NCBI RefSeq assembly: GCF_006547065.1 | Contig: NZ_CP041243.1 | Coordinates: 1,999,001-2,063,000 of the forward strand | DNA length: 64,000 nt | Reading direction: 5' to 3' | Source: Brevundimonas sp. M20 | GTDB taxonomy: Bacteria; Pseudomonadota; Alphaproteobacteria; Caulobacterales; Caulobacteraceae | In this document: piece by piece, positions 63,325 through 64,000 of the stretch | Layout of the letters: the number at the start of each line of letters is the position of its first letter | How positions within the stretch are numbered: the stretch's first letter is position 1 | The notes under the pieces: model-generated | The model's database searches: none | What the model saw: the letters and a program-made list of their open reading frames with translations, nothing else | What the model was told of the DNA's origin: nothing | Made by a program: the position numbers and the translations under genes

Positions 63325-64000
63325 ATGAAGATCGCTCAGGTCACCCCTCTGTATGAGGCCGTTCCGCCCAGGCTTTATGGAGGCACCGAAAGGGTGGTCG
63401 CGCACCTGACCGACGCCTTGGTGGATCTCGGCCACGACATCACCCTGTTCGCCTCGGCCGAAGCCGAGACCCGGGCGCGGCTGATCCCCGTGCGTGATCA
63501 GGCGATCCGGCTGGACCCCGCCCCGCTCAAATCCGATCTGGCCGCCCACATGACCATGCTGGCCGAGGTGCTGAAGCGCGCCGATGACTTCGACGTCATT
63601 CACTTCCACACCGACATGATCCACTTCCCGTTCTTCGAACGGTTCGCTGACAAGACCCTGACCACCCTGCACGGCCGACTGGACCTGAAGGATCTGCCCG
63701 GCGTTTATGAGCGTTGGCCGCGGTTCGGGCTGGTGTCGATCTCGGACGATCAGCGTCGCCCGCTGCCCTTCGCCAACTGGAAGGCGACGGTGCATCACGG
63801 TATGCCGTCGGATCTCTACACTTTCAGTCCGAAGTCGGAAGGCTACCTCGCCTTCCTCGGTCGCATATCTCCCGAGAAGCGCCCCGACCGCGCCATCGAG
63901 ATCGCCACCAAGCTGGGCAAGCCCCTGAAGATGGCTGCCAAGGTCGATGCGGCGGACAAGGCCTACTGGGAGACGGTCATCAAGCCCATGGTCGATGGCA
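63325..64000 (+). CDS. Glycosyltransferase family 4 protein (cut by window edge)
   Basis: At least 225 residues are visible, with the 3' end beyond the window. The N-terminal Rossmann domain opens MKIAQVTPLYEAVPPRLYGGTERVV, with the acceptor-binding glycine loop, followed by LGHDITLFASAEA, FDVIHFHTDMIHFP, a linker, and the start of the donor-binding domain (GYLAFLGRISPEKRPDRAIEIA). This is a GT-B fold, GT4. The donor is probably a nucleotide sugar; product unknown. CGGGGA lies 9 nt before ATG. A candidate EcfG promoter upstream suggests general-stress control. Confidence 0.9.
   Translation, partial: MKIAQVTPLYEAVPPRLYGGTERVVAHLTDALVDLGHDITLFASAEAETRARLIPVRDQAIRLDPAPLKSDLAAHMTMLAEVLKRADDFDVIHFHTDMIHFPFFERFADKTLTTLHGRLDLKDLPGVYERWPRFGLVSISDDQRRPLPFANWKATVHHGMPSDLYTFSPKSEGYLAFLGRISPEKRPDRAIEIATKLGKPLKMAAKVDAADKAYWETVIKPMVDG

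Overview
This window is a piece of GC-rich alphaproteobacterial chromosome. I infer the order Caulobacterales, most like Brevundimonas, although no rRNA or other species marker is present. The reasons are very high GC with strong third-position GC bias, a TipN-like polarity protein, the mreBCD-mrdA-rodA cluster, tatABC, glnB-glnA, many Tat-type leaders and Caulobacterales-style intergenic palindromes. Genes lie close together on both strands. I see no tRNA, rRNA, CRISPR array, prophage or insertion sequence. Both ends cut a gene: hutH on the left and a group 4 glycosyltransferase on the right.

Layout. 1-15.4 kb: end of hutH; type 2 IPP isomerase (fni) coupled to a secreted protein of five PPC domains; folD; a LemA-like lipoprotein; an endonuclease/exonuclease/phosphatase; a phospholipase D-family enzyme; a TipN-like coiled-coil membrane protein followed by a degenerate peptidase-like protein; an MFS transporter; a DUF423 protein; proline iminopeptidase; small unknowns. 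15.5-21.5 kb: the cell elongation cluster mreB-mreC-mreD-mrdA-rodA on the minus strand, with 4-bp overlaps from mreC onward. 21.8-29.1 kb: a TVP38-type membrane protein, a DNA-repair ligase/exonuclease pair, a GH92 mannosidase and aspartate aminotransferase. 29.2-33.7 kb: a DUF559 nuclease gene broken by one stop codon, then fabG and fabD, separated by a reversed serine hydrolase and two small membrane proteins. 33.9-42.6 kb: a purple-acid-phosphatase-like enzyme, an FAD-linked dehydrogenase, a LytTR membrane regulator, a Tat-exported hydrolase, a Nudix hydrolase, an SPFH/NfeD pair and RNase HI.

42.6-49 kb: tatABC, glnB-glnA on the opposite strand, NAD(P)H-hydrate dehydratase, a secreted unknown and YaaA. 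49.1-55.6 kb: 3-hydroxybutyrate dehydrogenase with a patatin-like lipase, a small unknown, the tightly overlapped cytochrome b561-yceI-threonylcarbamoyl-AMP synthase operon with a possible 31-residue ORF at its end, and an acyl-CoA dehydrogenase. 55.6-64 kb: a 13-bp-armed palindromic repeat, an HTH protein, a Tat-exported prolyl oligopeptidase, a DUF1036 protein, a GNAT acetyltransferase, a probable metal (copper) handling pair, a nested palindrome with 25-bp arms, a divergent receiver / histidine-kinase-like pair, and the glycosyltransferase behind a candidate general-stress (EcfG/sigma-T) promoter.

Most of the window is housekeeping: wall elongation, fatty acid synthesis, nitrogen assimilation, protein export, tRNA modification and one-carbon metabolism. 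I found no convincing new multi-gene system. The points most worth checking are the nested palindromes, the covarying hairpin repeats, the inactivated DUF559 gene, the kinase-like protein without a clear phospho-acceptor histidine, the metal-handling pair, and the small ORF overlapping the sua5 stop codon.
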